A stretch of DNA of 64,000 nucleotides. It comes from Azospirillum thermophilum. Its GTDB lineage: Bacteria; Pseudomonadota; Alphaproteobacteria; Azospirillales; Azospirillaceae. The notes beneath the pieces were generated by a model that saw only the letters and a program-made list of their open reading frames with translations, ran no database searches and was not told where the DNA came from. The translations under genes and the position numbers were made by a program. The stretch lies in NCBI RefSeq assembly GCF_003130795.1, contig NZ_CP029357.1, positions 186,001 through 250,000 of the forward strand, read 5' to 3'. Each line of letters starts with the position of its first letter. The first letter of the stretch is position 1. Below are positions 16,952 through 25,143 of the stretch, piece by piece.

Positions 16952-17887
16952 TCATTCCGCCGCCAGCGACGGCCTGCGGCGCGACGTGGCGAGCAGCGAG
17001 GCGATGGCGCAGCAGGTCAGGCGCGCCCGCATCGTGTCGGCGCGGCTGGCGAGGATCACCGGCACCTCGGCGCCCAGCACGATGCCGGACTCCAGATCCA
17101 GCGCCGGCAGGTCCGGACCGGCCTCCCTCTCGACCACCTCGGTCATCAGATCCTCGGCGTCGGGGCTTCCCTGCATGATGGCCTCGACCTTGCCGACCCG
17201 GGCCAGCGTGACGGCGGTTTCGGCCGCCGAGTGATCGTGGTCGACGCCGATCAGGTGGTAGGGGCGGAGGTCGAGCTGACAGAGGGCGGCCACCGAGCAG
17301 ATCGTCGCGGCCGGGCCGATCAGCACCGGGTCGATCAGCCCGGCCTCGGCCGCCGCGACGGCGGTCTGCAGCGTGTCCTCGTCGCAGGGATGGACGATCG
17401 CGGTGCGCAGCGGCGGCAGGCCGGCGCATCCCGCCAGCAGGGCGGCATGCCGGTCGTAGCGGTGCGCCTGCATCTGCGCCGCCGGGCGGGTCCCGCCGAT
17501 GGGGGCGATGACCTCGGCGGTGCCGCTGGCGACGATCTCGTCGTCCTGGTTGGTGCAGGTGCAGTCGAAGGCGACCGCGGTCCCGTCCGCCCGCTTCCCG
17601 GTGACCGTGACGGTCGCGGTGACGGCCTCGCCCAGCCGCACCGGCCGTTCGACCCGCAGGCGCTGGTCCTGCTGCAGCGCCCCGGCGCCGGGCAGAAGGC
17701 CTTCCAGCACGCCGGAGACCATCCAGCCGATCCACAGGGCGGATCCGCCGGCCGGTTCGAAATGGCTGTCGGCGTCATCGGAGAGGATGGTGCACAGCTC
17801 GGCATCCATGGCGGTGAACCGGCTCGTCAGGCTGGCCGTCTGGCCGATGCGCAGGGCGGAGACCTGTTCGATTTGGGTGGAATGCAT
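16952..17887 (-). CDS. MaoC-like hydratase / phosphate acetyl(butyryl)transferase fusion with internal deletion
   Basis: A 311-residue protein whose relatives (bifunctional enoyl-CoA hydratase/phosphate acetyltransferase) are about 470 residues by memory. Residues about 1-140 are a MaoC-like hot-dog domain (FTAMDAELCTILSDDADSHF, CTNQDDEIVASGTAEVI). A phosphotransacetylase domain then begins normally (LRTAIVHPCDEDTLQTAV, DPVLIGPAATI, VEAIMQGSPDAEDLMTEVV). It jumps in frame, just after VEREAG, to the extreme C-terminal motif GIVLGAEVPVILASRADTMR. The missing 120 or more residues hold the core of the active site, so the transferase is probably dead. ATG 17887 was chosen because homology starts there; an upstream ATG at 17950 adds 21 residues. 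No acetate kinase gene is adjacent. Confidence 0.75.
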   Translation of the reverse strand: MHSTQIEQVSALRIGQTASLTSRFTAMDAELCTILSDDADSHFEPAGGSALWIGWMVSGVLEGLLPGAGALQQDQRLRVERPVRLGEAVTATVTVTGKRADGTAVAFDCTCTNQDDEIVASGTAEVIAPIGGTRPAAQMQAHRYDRHAALLAGCAGLPPLRTAIVHPCDEDTLQTAVAAAEAGLIDPVLIGPAATICSVAALCQLDLRPYHLIGVDHDHSAAETAVTLARVGKVEAIMQGSPDAEDLMTEVVEREAGPDLPALDLESGIVLGAEVPVILASRADTMRARLTCCAIASLLATSRRRPSLAAE

Positions 17888-17946
17888 GACGCGATGCTCC
17901 GTATGGCGGGAGGTCGGAGTCCCCGACCGCCCCATTGGGCTGATCG

Positions 17947-17979
17947 GCATGACCTCTCACGCAAACCGGGAGGTCATGC
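17947..17979 (-). other. 10-base perfect stem-loop between sdaA and the MaoC/Pta gene
   Basis: GCATGACCTC (17947-17956) and GAGGTCATGC (17970-17979) form a perfect stem around a 13-base loop, 19 bases beyond the sdaA stop on the minus strand. A second small stem (GGTCGG 17912-17917 / CCGACC 17923-17928) follows. No T-run is present, so this may be a rho-independent-like pause, an mRNA 3' stabiliser or an operator. Confidence 0.45.
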
Positions 17980-17997
17980 GTCCTCGGATGACGGCCC

Positions 17998-19410
17998 TCA
18001 CGCGGCCCAGACGACGGTGTCGGCGTCCTGCGGGGCGGTCTGGGCAGCGGGGTTGGGGAGGACCTTGACGGCGAGGCCGCCGCAGGAGGTTTCGCGGTAC
18101 TTGGGGTCCATGTCCTTGCCGGTCTCGAACATCGTCTCGATCACCTTGTCGAGCGAGACCAGCGGCTCGCTGGTGCGGTGCAGCGCCATGCGCGTCGCGT
18201 TGATCGCCTTCATCGCGCCCATCGCGTTGCGCTCGATGCAGGGGATCTGCACCTGGCCGCCCACCGGGTCGCAGGTCAGGCCCAGATTGTGCTCCATCGC
18301 CACCTCGGCGGCGACGCAGACCTGCTCGGGGCTGCCGCCCATCAGGTCGGCCAGGCCGCCCGCCGCCATCGAGCAGGCGACCCCGACCTCGCCCTGGCAG
18401 CCGACCTCGGCGCCGGAGATCGAGGCGTTGGTCTTGTACAGCGCCCCGATCGCGGCCGAGGCGAGGAAGAAGCGCATGCAGGCCTCCTCGTCCACCGGCT
18501 TGATGAAGTGGTGGTAGTAGGCCAGCACCGCCGGCACGATGCCGCAGGCCCCGTTGGTCGGCGCCGTCACCACCCGGCCGCCCGAGGCGTTCTCCTCGCT
18601 CACCGCGAAGGCGAACATGTTCACCCAGTCCACCACGTTCATCGGGTCGCGCGACAGCGCCTCCGACGAGGCGAGCTGGCGGCGCAGCAGGGCCGCGCGC
18701 CGCGGCACCCGCAGCGGCCCGGGCAGCACGCCCTCGGTCGCCATGCCGCGCTCCATGCAGGCGCGCATCGTCTGCCAGATGCGGCTGAAATAGTCGCGGA
18801 TCTCCTGGCGGCCGTGCAGCCGCAGCTCGTTCTCCAGCACCAGCCCGGAGAAGGACAGGCCGGTGGCCCGGCAATGGGCCAGCAGCTCGGCCGCCGTGGC
18901 GTAGGGATAGGGCAGCTCGGCCGCCTGCGGCGCCGGCCGGCCGAAAGTCTCCTCGTCGACGATGAAGCCGCCGCCGATCGAATAGTAGGTCTTGGCCAGC
19001 AGCTCCTCCTCGCCGTCGAAGGCGCGGATGGTCAGGCCGTTCTCGTGGCGGGGCAGGTTGGAGCGGTGGAAGGTGATGGCGGTGGCGGGGAAGTCGACCG
19101 GCCGGCCCTGCGGCCCGAGCGGCAGGCGGCGGCTGGCCCGCACCTGCTGGAGGAAGCCGGGGATGGCGTCGATGTCCACCGTGTCGGGCAGGTTGCCGGC
19201 CAGCCCGAGGATCAGCGCCACGTCGGTGTGGTGGCCCTTGCCGGTGAGGGCGAGCGAGCCGTAGACGTCGACCGCCACCCGGCCGGTGCGCTCGAGCCGG
19301 CCGGAGGCCGCCAGATCGTCGACGAACTGCCGGGCGGCCTTCATCGGCCCGACGGTGTGGGAGCTGGAGGGGCCGATGCCGATCTTGTAGAGGTCGAACA
19401 TGCTGATCAT
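17998..19410 (-). CDS. sdaA: L-serine ammonia-lyase (iron-sulfur, single chain)
   Basis: A 470-residue L-serine deaminase converting L-serine to pyruvate and ammonia. The N-terminal half carries FDLYKIGIGPSSSHTVGPMKAA, the family's hallmark. The C-terminal catalytic half holds the cluster cysteines in GLTCDPVGGQVQIPCIERN and SCGGLAVKVLP, plus APTNGACGIVPAVL. Full length relative to E. coli SdaA/SdaB. GGAAGGA precedes ATG 19410. It lies 72 bases downstream of the serine permease gene, so uptake and deamination are one operon. Its product, pyruvate, is the signal sensed by the divergently encoded BtsS. Confidence 0.96.
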   Translation of the reverse strand: MISMFDLYKIGIGPSSSHTVGPMKAARQFVDDLAASGRLERTGRVAVDVYGSLALTGKGHHTDVALILGLAGNLPDTVDIDAIPGFLQQVRASRRLPLGPQGRPVDFPATAITFHRSNLPRHENGLTIRAFDGEEELLAKTYYSIGGGFIVDEETFGRPAPQAAELPYPYATAAELLAHCRATGLSFSGLVLENELRLHGRQEIRDYFSRIWQTMRACMERGMATEGVLPGPLRVPRRAALLRRQLASSEALSRDPMNVVDWVNMFAFAVSEENASGGRVVTAPTNGACGIVPAVLAYYHHFIKPVDEEACMRFFLASAAIGALYKTNASISGAEVGCQGEVGVACSMAAGGLADLMGGSPEQVCVAAEVAMEHNLGLTCDPVGGQVQIPCIERNAMGAMKAINATRMALHRTSEPLVSLDKVIETMFETGKDMDPKYRETSCGGLAVKVLPNPAAQTAPQDADTVVWAA

Positions 19411-19482
19411 GGCGGAGGTCCTTCCTGTGTCGGCCTGGGCCGCCTTCCCCGGTGGGGGAGAGGCGGCGGCCGGTCCGGCGGT

Positions 19483-20757
19483 TCAGAGGCTGAGCAGGGA
19501 GTAGAGGATGGCGGAGATGGCGACCGAACCGATGAAGAGGACCACGACGTTGCCCGGCTGGCCGGCATATTTGCGCATCGCGGGGACCTTGCGGATGGCG
19601 TACATCGGCATGATGAAGAGCAGGGAGGCGATGATCGGGCCGCACAGGGATTCGATCATGCCGAGGATGCTGGGGTTGAGGGTGGCGGCGATCCAGACGG
19701 CGGCGACCATGAACAGGGCGCTGAAGCGGTTGATCGCCTTGAGGTCGACGGCCTTGCCCTGGCCGCGCAGATGCTGGGAGATCAGGCCGTTGAGGCCTTC
19801 GCGGGCGCCGAGATAGTGGCCGAAGAAGGACTTGGTGATGGCGACGAAGGCGACGGCCGGGGTGAGGTAGGCCATCAGGGGGTTGTCGAACTTGTTGCCG
19901 AGGTAGGAGAGGATGGAGATGTTCTGCGCCTTGGCGTTGGCGAGGTCCTGGGGGGTGAGGCTGAAGACGCAGCTGAAGACGAAGAACATGACGACCAGGA
20001 CCATCATGACGGCGGCGTACTTCTCGATCTGGTCGGACTTGGCCTCGGCCTCGTCGCGGTACTGGTGCTGCTGGGCGACGACGAAGCGGGAGATGGCGGG
20101 GGAGTGGTTGAAGGAGAAGACCAGGGCGGGGATGCTCAGCCACAGGGTGAGGCTGAAGGTGCCGACGCTGGGGGTCTCGTTGAGGATGGCGCCGTTCCAG
20201 TCGGGGGCGAGGTAGAGGGCGATGCCGATGAGGACGAGGACGAAGGGATAGACCAGCCAGCTCATGACGCGCACGACCATCTGCTCGCCGAGCTTGATGA
20301 CGGCCATCAGGCCGAGGATGAGGCCGAGGGAGAGCAGGATGCGCGGGGGCGGCACCATGCCGAGCTGGTGGACCATGAAGCTCTGGACGGTGTTGGTGAG
20401 GCCGACGCCGTAGATGAGCAGGATGGGCAGGATGGTGAAGAAGTAGAGCAGGGTGATGAGCTTGCCGGCGGTGGCGCCGAAATGCTCCTCGACGACCTCG
20501 GTGATGTCGCTGCCGGGCTTGGAGGAGGAGAGGATGAAGCGGCACAGGCCGCGGTGGGCGAGGTAGGTCATGGGGAAGGCGATGGCCGCCATGGTGGCGA
20601 GCGGCCAGAAGCCGCCGAGGCCGGCGTTGATCGGCAGGAACAGGGTTCCCGCGCCGATGGCGGTGCCGAACAGCCCGAGCATCCACATCGTGTCGTGCTT
20701 GGACCAGGGCAGGGTCGGGTTGCCCAGCCTTGTGGTTTCGGTTGAGATACTGACCAT
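19483..20757 (-). CDS. sdaC: Serine/proton symporter (HAAAP family)
   Basis: A 424-residue inner-membrane transporter with about eleven hydrophobic segments, closely matching E. coli SdaC as I remember it: [83 protein letters not shown]. It imports L-serine (and perhaps threonine) with protons. ATG 20757 was chosen over a much longer upstream reading frame because AGGAGG sits at the right distance and homology begins there. First gene of sdaC-sdaA. A tandem box resembling the BtsR target lies about 140-165 bases upstream. Confidence 0.95.
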   Translation of the reverse strand: MVSISTETTRLGNPTLPWSKHDTMWMLGLFGTAIGAGTLFLPINAGLGGFWPLATMAAIAFPMTYLAHRGLCRFILSSSKPGSDITEVVEEHFGATAGKLITLLYFFTILPILLIYGVGLTNTVQSFMVHQLGMVPPPRILLSLGLILGLMAVIKLGEQMVVRVMSWLVYPFVLVLIGIALYLAPDWNGAILNETPSVGTFSLTLWLSIPALVFSFNHSPAISRFVVAQQHQYRDEAEAKSDQIEKYAAVMMVLVVMFFVFSCVFSLTPQDLANAKAQNISILSYLGNKFDNPLMAYLTPAVAFVAITKSFFGHYLGAREGLNGLISQHLRGQGKAVDLKAINRFSALFMVAAVWIAATLNPSILGMIESLCGPIIASLLFIMPMYAIRKVPAMRKYAGQPGNVVVLFIGSVAISAILYSLLSL

Positions 20758-21139
20758 GGCGATGCCTCCTGCGAGCCCGTGACGCCGGATGGTTCGTCCA
20801 TCCCGGTGCGGCTGCGGTTGATTGACTGGAGGCAGCCTAGCAAGGACAAAGGCCCGCTTCCGGGCCCAACGCCGGAACGGTGGAATAGCAGAATGAGCGG
20901 TGGAATGCGCAAATGAGCGGAGACGCCAAGGGCGGCAGCCGGGGCCGGGGAGAAAGCGCCGTGCGCCGAACGTCGCAACCCGGTCCGGGCCCATGCTTCT
21001 CTCTGGCGTTTTGGCCGGCGATGTTCCACTAGATGCGCCTCGCGCCACCACCTGTCACCACTCACCGCCGGGGGGCAGACCTTCCGGAAGCGCGGGCCCG
21101 AAGCGCAGGCCCGACGCGCGGGTATGAGGAGCCGTTCCG
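20758..21139. promoter_or_regulatory. Divergent control region sdaC / btsS
   Basis: A 382-base intergenic region separating sdaC (minus) and btsS (plus). It holds the ribosome site of sdaC, the tandem repeat at 20881-20921 and a short GC-rich inverted repeat (GGCCCG...CGGGCC, 20851-20867) downstream of that repeat on the sdaC side. I see no open reading frame of its own worth calling. No convincing -35/-10 pair was found for btsS. Confidence 0.6.
20881..20921 (-). promoter_or_regulatory. Tandem BtsR-like binding site upstream of sdaC
   Basis: Two 20-base units stand head to tail: TGGAATAGCAGAATGAGCGG (20881-20900) and TGGAATGCGCAAATGAGCGG (20901-20920). Read on the minus strand, toward sdaC, they present TCCGCTCA (20921-20914) then ACCGCTCA (20901-20894), one start every 20 bases. 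The known E. coli BtsR (YehT) target, from memory, is ACC(G/A)CT(C/T)A repeated with a 13-base spacer. Here the spacer is 12. Direct repeats two helical turns apart are typical of LytTR-domain regulators. A weaker third copy (GGAACGG) precedes them. Confidence 0.72.
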
Positions 21140-22834
21140 ATGTCCGTCGATCTCCTGGGCCTCTCGCTGTTCCTGCTGCAGCAGATGTGCGTCTATCTGG
21201 TGGTGGCCTATCTGCTGAGCCGGACGAAGATCTTCATCCCGCTCACCCACGTCACCATCCGGCCGCCGCACAAGCTGACCTGCTACGTCATCTTCTCGCT
21301 GTTCTGCATCATGGGAACCATCCTCGGCATGCCGGTGGTCCACGCCATCGCCAACACGCCGGCGATCGGCGCCACGCTCGGCGGGCTTCTCGGCGGGCCG
21401 CTGGTCGGGCTGGCGGTCGGGGTGACCGGCGGTCTGCACCGCTATTCGCTGGGCGGCGCCTTCGCGCTCGCCGCCGGCATCGACATCGTGGTGCAGGGGC
21501 TGCTGGGCGGCCTCGTCCACCGCCATCTGGTCCGGCAGGGCAGGATCCGCACCCTGTTCGACCCCTACAAGGCCGGCGCCCTCACCTTCATCGGCGTGGT
21601 CCTGGAACTGCTGATCGACCTCGCGGTGGCGAAGCCCTTCGACCAGACGCTGGAGATCGTCCGGCTGATCGCCATCCCGGAGCTGATCGCCAACTCGCTG
21701 GGGGCGGCGATGTTCATGGGCATCCTGCTCGACCGCCGCGCGCTGATCGAGCGGCAGTCCAGCATCTTCTCGGCCAAGGCGCTCGCCATCGCGGCGCGGG
21801 CCGACGGCGTGCTGCGCCGCGGCTTCAACCAGGAGAACAGCCAGACCGTCGCCCGCATCATCTACGAGGAGACGGGAGTCGGCGCGGTCGCCATCACCGA
21901 CCGCGAGAAGATCCTGGCCTTCATCGGCATCGGCGACGACCACCATCTCCCCGGCACGCCGATCTCCTCGGCCAGCACGCTGGAGGCCATCACCTACAAC
22001 CAGGTCATCTATGCCGACGGCAACGAGGTGGCCTACCAGTGCTCGATCAGCCCGACCTGCCGGCTCGGGTCCTCGCTGGTCATCCCGCTGGTCGGCGAGG
22101 ACAACCACGTCATCGGCACGATCAAGCTCTACGAGCCGAAGAGCAAGCTGTTCTCCACCATCAACCGCACGCTGGGCGAGGGCATCGCCAAGCTGCTGTC
22201 CAGCCAGATCCTGGCCGGCCGCTACGAGCAGCAGAAGGCCCTGCTCGCCCAGGCGGAGATCAAGCTGCTGCACGCCCAGGTCAACCCGCACTTCCTGTTC
22301 AACGCGCTGAACACCATCGCGGCGGTCACCTGCGACGACCCGGAGAAGGCGCGCGACCTGATCGGCGACCTCTCGACCTTCTTCCGCATGAACCTGAAGC
22401 GGCCGAGCGAGGAGGCCTCGCTGTCGGAGGAGATCGAGCATGTGAACGCCTACCTGCAGATCGAGCTCGCCCGCTTCTCCGACCAGCTCACGGTCGAGGT
22501 CGACATCCCGGACTCGCTCGGCTGGGTGCGGCTGCCGACCTTCACGCTCCAGCCTGTCGTGGAAAATTCCATCAAGCACGGCACGTCCCAGTTGCTGCGT
22601 CCCGGCCGCGTTTCCATAAAGGCCCGTCAGGACGGGGAAGATCTCGTTCTCGATGTGGAAGACAACGCCGGGCTTTACGAGCCGAAACCGGCGGGCAAGG
22701 GCCTCGGCATGAGCCTTGTCGACCGCCGCATCAAGAACTGTTTCGGCGCGTCCTATGGTGTTACCGTCACGTCCGAGCGCGACGTCTTCACCCGCGTCTC
22801 GATCCGGGTCCCTCTGGAGGCCGCTTCCAAATGA
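21140..22834 (+). CDS. btsS: Pyruvate-sensing histidine kinase BtsS (LytS family)
   Basis: A 564-residue sensor kinase, nearly the length of E. coli BtsS (YehU). The N-terminal 5TM-LYT membrane domain (about 1-205) includes LLQQMCVYLVVAYLLSRT, CIMGTILGMPV and GVTGGLHRYSLGG. A GAF domain follows (GAVAITDREKILAFIGIGDD, SLVIPLVGED). The His_kinase domain has the phospho-acceptor in HAQVNPHFLFNALNTI and an HATPase with VVENSIKHG and GKGLGMSLVDRR. In E. coli BtsS responds to extracellular pyruvate. ATGA overlap with btsR shows coupling. It is divergent from sdaC-sdaA, whose reaction yields pyruvate. Confidence 0.94.
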   Translation: MSVDLLGLSLFLLQQMCVYLVVAYLLSRTKIFIPLTHVTIRPPHKLTCYVIFSLFCIMGTILGMPVVHAIANTPAIGATLGGLLGGPLVGLAVGVTGGLHRYSLGGAFALAAGIDIVVQGLLGGLVHRHLVRQGRIRTLFDPYKAGALTFIGVVLELLIDLAVAKPFDQTLEIVRLIAIPELIANSLGAAMFMGILLDRRALIERQSSIFSAKALAIAARADGVLRRGFNQENSQTVARIIYEETGVGAVAITDREKILAFIGIGDDHHLPGTPISSASTLEAITYNQVIYADGNEVAYQCSISPTCRLGSSLVIPLVGEDNHVIGTIKLYEPKSKLFSTINRTLGEGIAKLLSSQILAGRYEQQKALLAQAEIKLLHAQVNPHFLFNALNTIAAVTCDDPEKARDLIGDLSTFFRMNLKRPSEEASLSEEIEHVNAYLQIELARFSDQLTVEVDIPDSLGWVRLPTFTLQPVVENSIKHGTSQLLRPGRVSIKARQDGEDLVLDVEDNAGLYEPKPAGKGLGMSLVDRRIKNCFGASYGVTVTSERDVFTRVSIRVPLEAASK

Positions 22835-23550
22835 TCAACGTCCTCATCGTCGATGACGAGCCGCTGGCTCGCAAGGAGCTTCGCCGTGTCCTCTCCAAGG
22901 CCGAGGACATCGCCATCATCGGGGAATGCAGCAACGCCATCGACGCGGTGGGCATGATCAACCGGGAGAAGCCGGACGTCGTCTTCCTCGACATCCAGAT
23001 GCCGCGGGTCAGCGGGATCGAGATGCTGAGCATGCTCGACCACGAGAAGATGCCCCACATCGTCTTCCTGACCGCCTACGACGAATACGCGGTGCAGGCC
23101 TTCGAACAGCACGCCTTCGACTATCTGCTGAAACCGGTCAACCAGGCCCGCCTCGACAAGACGCTGCAGCGCCTGCGCCGCGACCGCGAGCCGCAGAAGA
23201 TCGGCCTGCTGCCCGGCGCCAACCAGCTCCGCCAGATCCCCTGCTTCGGCCAGCACCATGTCCAGCTCCTGCGGATGGAGGAGGTGGAGTATGTCGCCTC
23301 GGGCATCAGCGGGGTCTATGTCGTCGCCACCGACGGCAGCGAGAAGCCGACCGCCCTGCCGCTGCACATCCTGCAGGACCGCACGCCGCTGCTGCGCTGC
23401 CACCGGCAGTATCTCGTCAACGTCGACTATATCGAGAAGATCAACTTCCTGGAAAACGGCCTCGCCGAGATCCACACCAGGCGCGGCCACGTCATCCCGG
23501 TCAGCCGCCGTTTCTTCCCCCAGATCAAGGAGCGGCTCGGCATCCTGTGA
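22831..23550 (+). CDS. btsR: LytTR-family response regulator BtsR
   Basis: A 239-residue response regulator. The receiver domain (about 1-118) has the acidic pair DDE, phospho-acceptor D54 in VVFLDIQMPR, T in FLTAYDEYA and K in YLLKPV. The C-terminal LytTR DNA-binding domain (about 140-238) has the family signature LLRCHRQYLVNVDYI and VPVSRR. Sequence follows E. coli BtsR (YehT) throughout. It is coupled to btsS by a four-base ATGA overlap. Its predicted target is the tandem ACCGCTCA-like repeat in front of sdaC. Confidence 0.94.
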   Translation: MINVLIVDDEPLARKELRRVLSKAEDIAIIGECSNAIDAVGMINREKPDVVFLDIQMPRVSGIEMLSMLDHEKMPHIVFLTAYDEYAVQAFEQHAFDYLLKPVNQARLDKTLQRLRRDREPQKIGLLPGANQLRQIPCFGQHHVQLLRMEEVEYVASGISGVYVVATDGSEKPTALPLHILQDRTPLLRCHRQYLVNVDYIEKINFLENGLAEIHTRRGHVIPVSRRFFPQIKERLGIL

Positions 23551-23551
23551 C

Positions 23552-23582
23552 GCGCCGCCGCCGCCGCCCAGTCCGGCGGCGC
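23552..23582 (+). terminator. GC hairpin after btsR
   Basis: GCGCCGCCG (23552-23560) pairs with CGGCGGCGC (23574-23582) around a 13-base loop, starting two bases after the btsR stop. There is no T-run. It is a candidate transcript end for btsSR. Confidence 0.4.
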
Positions 23583-23740
23583 GGCATGCGGCCGGCGGCT
23601 CCTTGCCCTGCAAAGGCCGGGCTACCCGCGCGCACCTTCCCCTGCTAGGCTTCGCGTCCGACGTGCAGGACGGGGGCGGGAATGTCGATCGCAGGGAAAC
23701 GGGGATCCATGTTCGCGGGCCGCGACGCGGCGAGGCGGCG

Positions 23741-24595
23741 ATGAGGGGGCCCGACCGTCACGCGATCCGCCGCCACGCGATCCGCCGCCGCGCCCTGTTC
23801 GGCCTGCCGCTGGCCGTCGCCGCCCTGCACCCGGCGGTCGGCCCCGCCCTGGCGGCGGGAAAGCCGCGCAGCCACGCCGCGACCTACGGCTATGCCCCCT
23901 TCGCGACGGAGCATCTGATCCCCGGCGCCGACCTCGACCTCTCCACGGTCGATCCGGACCACCCCGCCGCCCGGGTGATCGCCCTGACCATCGACGACGG
24001 CCCCGACCCGCAGGACCTGCGCATCCTGGAGGTGCTGCGCCGCCACGGCGCCGGGGCGACCTTCTTCTTCATCGGGCGCAAGCTGGACCGGCAGCATGAT
24101 CTGACCACCCAGGTCGCCGCGTCGGGCCACGAGATCGGCAGCCATAGCTGGGAGCATCCGATGATGACGGACCTGCCGCCGGCCGGCCAGCTCCGCAGCC
24201 TGGACGCCACCAATGCCGCGTTCGGCCGGATCGGCCTCCGCCCGGCGTGGTTCCGTCCGCCCTATGGCGACTTCGACGCGGCGGTCGAGGCGGCGGCCCG
24301 CGCCCGCGGCCTGCAGACCGTGCTGTGGACCGTCGACAGCCAGGACTGGAAGGGGACCGACGCCGCGACCATCGGCCGCCGGGTGGTCGACCGTCTCCAT
24401 CCCGGCGCGGTCGTGCTGATGCACAGCACCAAACCCGCCTCGCTGCAGGCCCTGCCGGACATCCTGGCGGCCGGGGCCAGCCGGGGCTACCGCTTCGTCA
24501 CCCTGTCGGCGTGGCGGGAGGCGATGCGGCAGGCGGTCACCGTCCCGATGGCGCTCCATCTCGGGGAGCCCGGTCGCCCAGCAGCTCCGCGATGA
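23741..24595 (+). CDS. Polysaccharide deacetylase (NodB domain), exported
   Basis: A 284-residue carbohydrate esterase family 4 protein. The N-terminus has RRRALFGLPLAVAALHPAVG, a twin-arginine-like signal that would be cut near ALA at about residue 38. The NodB domain contains motif 1 TIDDGPD (D85, D86), metal-binding SHSWEHPM (H135, H139), RPPYGDFD, WTVDSQDWK and VVLMHST. It would remove N-acetyl groups from a cell-wall or extracellular glycan. ATG 23741 follows GAGG. Its last 59 bases overlap the end of the convergent gene at 24537. Confidence 0.87.
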   Translation: MRGPDRHAIRRHAIRRRALFGLPLAVAALHPAVGPALAAGKPRSHAATYGYAPFATEHLIPGADLDLSTVDPDHPAARVIALTIDDGPDPQDLRILEVLRRHGAGATFFFIGRKLDRQHDLTTQVAASGHEIGSHSWEHPMMTDLPPAGQLRSLDATNAAFGRIGLRPAWFRPPYGDFDAAVEAAARARGLQTVLWTVDSQDWKGTDAATIGRRVVDRLHPGAVVLMHSTKPASLQALPDILAAGASRGYRFVTLSAWREAMRQAVTVPMALHLGEPGRPAAPR

Positions 24596-25022
24596 CGAAA
24601 CCGGGCAGGCGGGCGAGCGCGGAATCGTCGCGCCCGCTCTCCTCCTGCCAGGACCGGTGCCGCTCCATGGCCCGGCGCAGCAGATCGGCGCGCCGGGCCG
24701 CCGGGGCCGCCGCCAGCGCCGTGTCCAGGCTGGTCAGATAGGGCGGGAAGGCCGCCTCCGGACCGGCGAGGCCGACCTCCCGGCCCTCCGGATCGAACCA
24801 CGCCTCGGCCGGGCCGGTGTCCTCGCGCGGCGGGATCACCATGCCGCCGGCATAGCCGGTGGGCTGCACCACCTTCCAGCCCTTGCGGCTCGGCCCGGTC
24901 GTCCAGCCGAGCGCCCGCGCCACGGCGATCGTCTCGCTGCGCCCCGGCACCTGCCGGGTGATGCGGACCAGCAGGTCGGCCAGATCGTCGGCCGGATCGG
25001 GCGTCGGCGCGGAACCGGGCAT
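24537..25022 (-). CDS. Hypothetical protein, 161 residues
   Basis: I do not recognise a family. The protein opens with PADDLADLLVRITRQVPG, continues with ALGWTTGPSRKGWKVVQPTG and PAEAWFDPEGREVGLAGPEA, and has an alanine-rich helical segment near residues 105-125. No signal peptide or membrane segment. ATG 25022 has GGAGAG just upstream; an ATG at 25034 adds four residues. It is divergent from the DUF3750 gene and converges with the deacetylase, overlapping it by 59 bases. Coding is supported by base composition and a complete frame, but not by homology I can name. Confidence 0.6.
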   Translation of the reverse strand: MPGSAPTPDPADDLADLLVRITRQVPGRSETIAVARALGWTTGPSRKGWKVVQPTGYAGGMVIPPREDTGPAEAWFDPEGREVGLAGPEAAFPPYLTSLDTALAAAPAARRADLLRRAMERHRSWQEESGRDDSALARLPGFVIAELLGDRAPRDGAPSGR

Positions 25023-25143
25023 GGCTCTCTCCATCGGCGGGCGCGGGCAAAGGGGGTAGGGACTGAACCGCGCGGATGGTCACCTTCGTACAACAGAAGC
25101 GGACCGTCCCGCGATGATAGCATCGGGGACGCGCTGAAACGAT

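Noticed and set aside
18178-20745. 855-codon plus-strand open frame
   Set aside because: It is antisense to sdaA and sdaC, which are recognised genes with full motifs. The translation is His/Gly/Arg/Asp-rich with no domain; long empty frames are expected opposite GC-rich genes.
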